Assembly: GCA_006226265.1 (NCBI GenBank)
Contig: SBHH01000265.1
Coordinates: 1-6,000, forward strand
From: Alphaproteobacteria bacterium
GTDB taxonomy: Bacteria > Pseudomonadota > Alphaproteobacteria > Sneathiellales > Sneathiellaceae
Reading direction: 5' to 3'
DNA: 6,000 nt
A program made the translations under genes and the position numbers. How positions within the stretch are numbered: position 1 is the stretch's first letter; the number at the start of each line of letters is the position of its first letter. Below, piece by piece: positions 1 through 6,000 of the stretch. A model generated the notes under the pieces. That model was not told the DNA's origin. It worked only from the letters and a program-made list of their open reading frames with translations, and did no database searches.

Positions 1-183
<183 letters not shown>

Positions 184-190
184 TGCCGGA

Positions 191-218
191 CGGGCGGCGC
201 GAAATTCGCTGCCGCCCG
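191..218 (+). other. GC-rich hairpin just after rpoB
   Basis: CGGGCGGC (191–198) pairs perfectly with GCCGCCCG (211–218). Inside it GCGA (199–202) pairs with TCGC (206–209) around a 3-base loop, leaving T210 as a bulge, so about 12 pairs in all. It starts seven bases after the rpoB stop. No run of T follows directly; the nearest T-rich stretch is about 15 bases on (232–240). It is therefore not a canonical intrinsic terminator. By inference it could be a partial terminator, an RNase processing site, or a structure that protects the rpoB 3' end. Confidence 0.6.
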
Positions 219-242
219 CCGCAACGTCACATATTTATTTCA

Positions 243-276
243 GGCACCGATCAAGGTGCCATCCCGGGGCGCCGGG
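243..276 (+). other. Two tandem small hairpins upstream of the rpoC ribosome binding site
   Basis: GGCACC (243–248) pairs with GGTGCC (255–260) around the 6-base loop GATCAA. Two bases later CCCGG (263–267) pairs with CCGGG (272–276) around the loop GGCG. The second stem ends seven bases before the rpoC Shine-Dalgarno sequence, which stays unpaired. Each is short, but side by side and after the 191–218 hairpin they make almost the whole rpoB–rpoC spacer foldable. The role is unknown; mRNA stability, processing, or tuning of rpoC translation are the obvious options. Confidence 0.5.
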
Positions 277-284
277 TTAAATAG

Positions 285-4484
<4,200 letters not shown>

Positions 4485-4493
4485 GAGAATCGC

Positions 4494-4523
4494 TTCGGCG
4501 GCCGACCGGAATCGGCCGCCGGA
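4494..4523 (+). other. Strong GC-rich hairpin after rpoC
   Basis: CGGCGGCCGA (4496–4505) pairs without mismatch with TCGGCCGCCG (4512–4521) around the loop CCGGAA. A T·G and a T–A pair extend it at the base. It begins nine bases after the rpoC stop. No T tract follows, so alone it should not terminate efficiently. By inference it stabilises the rpoC 3' end or slows polymerase ahead of the terminator 16 bases further on. Confidence 0.6.
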
Positions 4524-4539
4524 ACATCCGGTTATCTAG

Positions 4540-4572
4540 AAACGGTGCAAGGTGACTTGCGCCGTTTTCTTA
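4540..4572 (+). terminator. Rho-independent terminator of the rpoBC operon
   Basis: AACGGTGCAAG (4541–4551) pairs with CTTGCGCCGTT (4556–4566), 11 pairs with a single T·G wobble, plus A4540–T4567. The loop is GTGA, a GNRA-type tetraloop that stabilises RNA stems. TTTTCTTATT runs directly off the 3' arm (4565–4574). This is the standard layout of an intrinsic terminator on the + strand. There is no matching A-rich run on the 5' side, so it does not look bidirectional. Its position separates rpoC transcription from the str genes. Confidence 0.88.
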
Positions 4573-4724
4573 TTCAGAGAAGCACCGCAGGAACGAATTT
4601 CCCCACATGCCGGAAGGAAATGTCCGCCCTTGCCTGAAAACGGTCACAAATATTGCCGAAACGGATCTCGGGAGACGGATTTTTTTACGGCTCCGGCGCA
4701 TTAAGAAAAAGGCAATCTTTATGC
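4573..4724. other. Non-coding stretch between terminator and rpsL promoter
   Basis: I see no gene here. A TTG-started frame runs from 4653 into rpsL, but it crosses the promoter at 4725–4753 and its upstream part resembles no S12 extension, so it is not coding. The only structure is a weak inverted repeat, ATTTCC (4597–4602) with GGAAAT (4616–4621), and a run of seven T at 4680–4686 without a convincing stem before it. The stretch may hold upstream promoter (UP-like) or regulator sites, but none is recognisable. Confidence 0.5.
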
Positions 4725-4753
4725 TTGACTGGGCAGTACCTCACTCATATATT
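4725..4753 (+). promoter_or_regulatory. Sigma70-type promoter of the rpsL–rpsG–fusA operon
   Basis: TTGACT (4725–4730) and TATATT (4748–4753) are separated by exactly 17 bases. This is close to the housekeeping sigma consensus, and the CTTGAC form of the -35 box is common in alphaproteobacteria. Transcription should start at about 4759–4762. The bases between the -10 box and the likely start, GCGCGCT (4754–4760), are nearly all G or C, the kind of discriminator associated with stringent (ppGpp) and growth-rate control of ribosomal promoters. It lies 153 bases beyond the terminator and gives rpsL a leader of about 160 bases. No start-site data are available, so this is a sequence-only call. 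Confidence 0.85.
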
Positions 4754-4795
4754 GCGCGCTCCTGACACGGAGAGTGTTTGTATATTCCGCGCGGC

Positions 4796-4887
4796 GTCAG
4801 GATTTTGTCAAAAAACGCGCGTGTTAAGTCTTTTCGGGTGGACGCAAAAAATCCTGACCGCGAGCAGAGCCGCAGCTGTTCGCGGCT
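4796..4887 (+). promoter_or_regulatory. Structured rpsL leader RNA, candidate regulatory element
   Basis: GTCAGGATTTT (4796–4806) is the exact reverse complement of AAAATCCTGAC (4848–4858), an 11-pair stem closing a 41-base loop in which GCGT (4819–4822) and ACGC (4842–4845) can form a smaller inner stem. Ten bases later AGCCGC (4868–4873) pairs with GCGGCT (4882–4887) around AGCTGTTC. Both lie in the transcribed leader and end 26 bases before the Shine-Dalgarno sequence of rpsL. Neither stem is followed by a T tract, so a simple attenuator is not evident. Ribosomal protein operons are commonly autoregulated through leader structures of this kind, and this is the natural candidate site here. 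The function is inferred and the fold is by eye. Confidence 0.45.
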
Positions 4888-4922
4888 GTGCTATTTGCGG
4901 TAAGGAACTGATAGGAAAAAGA

Positions 4923-5292
4923 ATGCCTACTATTAATCAGCTGATTAGAAACCCCCGCAAGGCGCCGGTTTCGCGTAACAAGGTGCCGGCCATGGAAGCC
5001 TGTCCGCAGAAGCGCGGGGTTTGCACGCGTGTTTACACGACCACGCCGAAGAAGCCGAACTCGGCTCTGCGTAAAGTTGCCCGCGTCCGCCTGACGAACG
5101 GGTTTGAGGTTACAAGCTATATTCCTGGTGAAGGTCATAACCTTCAGGAGCATTCAGTTGTTCTGATCCGCGGTGGCCGCGTGAAGGACCTTCCGGGTGT
5201 TCGCTATCATATCATTCGTGGTGTTCTGGATACGCAAGGTATTGCGGACCGTCGCCAGCGCCGCTCCAAATACGGCGCGAAGAAGCCCAAGT

Positions 5293-5294
<2 letters not shown>
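4923..5294 (+). CDS. rpsL: 30S ribosomal protein S12
   Basis: S12 sits at the decoding centre of the small subunit, where it contacts 16S rRNA and helps tRNA selection. The 123 residues align along their full length with the family, from [10 protein letters not shown] through [25 protein letters not shown] and [13 protein letters not shown] to the basic tail [10 protein letters not shown]. The decoding-site lysines K43 (5049–5051) and K88 (5184–5186) are the wild-type residues, and D89, which is beta-methylthiolated by RimO in many bacteria, is present. The start at 4923 has AGGA (4913–4916) six bases upstream and matches the family N-terminus. The frame stays open for 90 codons further up to a TTG at 4653, but that part contains the promoter and is not coding. 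It is the first gene of the str operon, 12 bases before rpsG, under the promoter at 4725–4753. Confidence 0.98.
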
Positions 5295-5777
<483 letters not shown>

Positions 5778-5800
5778 CAGAAATTATAACGCAAGTTTGA

Positions 5801-6000
<200 letters not shown>

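Noticed and set aside
4666..4686. Second terminator ending in seven T
   Set aside because: The only pairing before the T run is TCT/AGA around CGGG, far too weak for a terminator stem.
4774..4827. Possible 17-codon leader peptide starting at a GTG in the rpsL leader
   Set aside because: The only Shine-Dalgarno-like bases (GGAG, 4769–4772) are one base from the GTG, too close for initiation, and the peptide has no regulatory run of one amino acid.
4868..4896. Transcription attenuator in the rpsL leader
   Set aside because: The AGCCGC/GCGGCT stem is followed by GTGCTATTTGCGG, which is not a continuous T tract, so an intrinsic terminator is not supported.
4653..4922. 90-codon in-frame extension upstream of rpsL from a TTG
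   Set aside because: It contains the promoter at 4725–4753 and the structured leader, has no Shine-Dalgarno sequence at the TTG, and S12 of the family begins at the ATG at 4923 with a good ribosome binding site.

Overview
The window is a piece of the universally conserved rpoBC–str gene cluster, read entirely on the + strand: the last 60 codons of rpoB, a complete rpoC, complete rpsL (S12) and rpsG (S7), and the first 61 codons of fusA (EF-G), cut by the window end. The proteins point to an alphaproteobacterium. The RpoB tail, the 1395-residue RpoC with a large insertion in its trigger loop, the 123-residue S12, the 156-residue S7 ending in HYRW, and the [11 protein letters not shown] start of EF-G are all typical of that class. 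Moderately GC-rich coding sequence, with almost no TTA/CTA/TCA codons in rpoC, fits this. I cannot name the order or genus with confidence.

Layout: rpoB ends at 183. A 113-base spacer with three consecutive short hairpins follows, then rpoC (297–4484) behind a good Shine-Dalgarno sequence. After rpoC comes a 438-base non-coding gap. It opens with a GC-rich hairpin and then a classic Rho-independent terminator (4540–4572). It then has a 152-base stretch in which I recognise nothing, a strong sigma70-type promoter (4725–4753) with a GC-rich discriminator, and a leader RNA of about 160 bases with two predicted stems. rpsL (4923–5294), rpsG (5307–5777) and fusA (from 5816) follow with gaps of 12 and 38 bases, and very probably form one transcription unit.

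The genes supply core gene-expression machinery: the two largest RNA polymerase subunits, then two 30S subunit proteins and the translocation GTPase. The sequence suggests that the polymerase operon and the str (rpsL–rpsG–fusA) operon are transcriptionally separated here by the terminator and restarted by a dedicated growth-rate-type promoter.

No mobile element, CRISPR array, tRNA, rRNA or unknown protein gene was seen. The genes are ordinary. The parts worth a second look are non-coding: the rpsL leader and the tandem hairpins between rpoB and rpoC. I found no evidence for a previously undescribed protein system.
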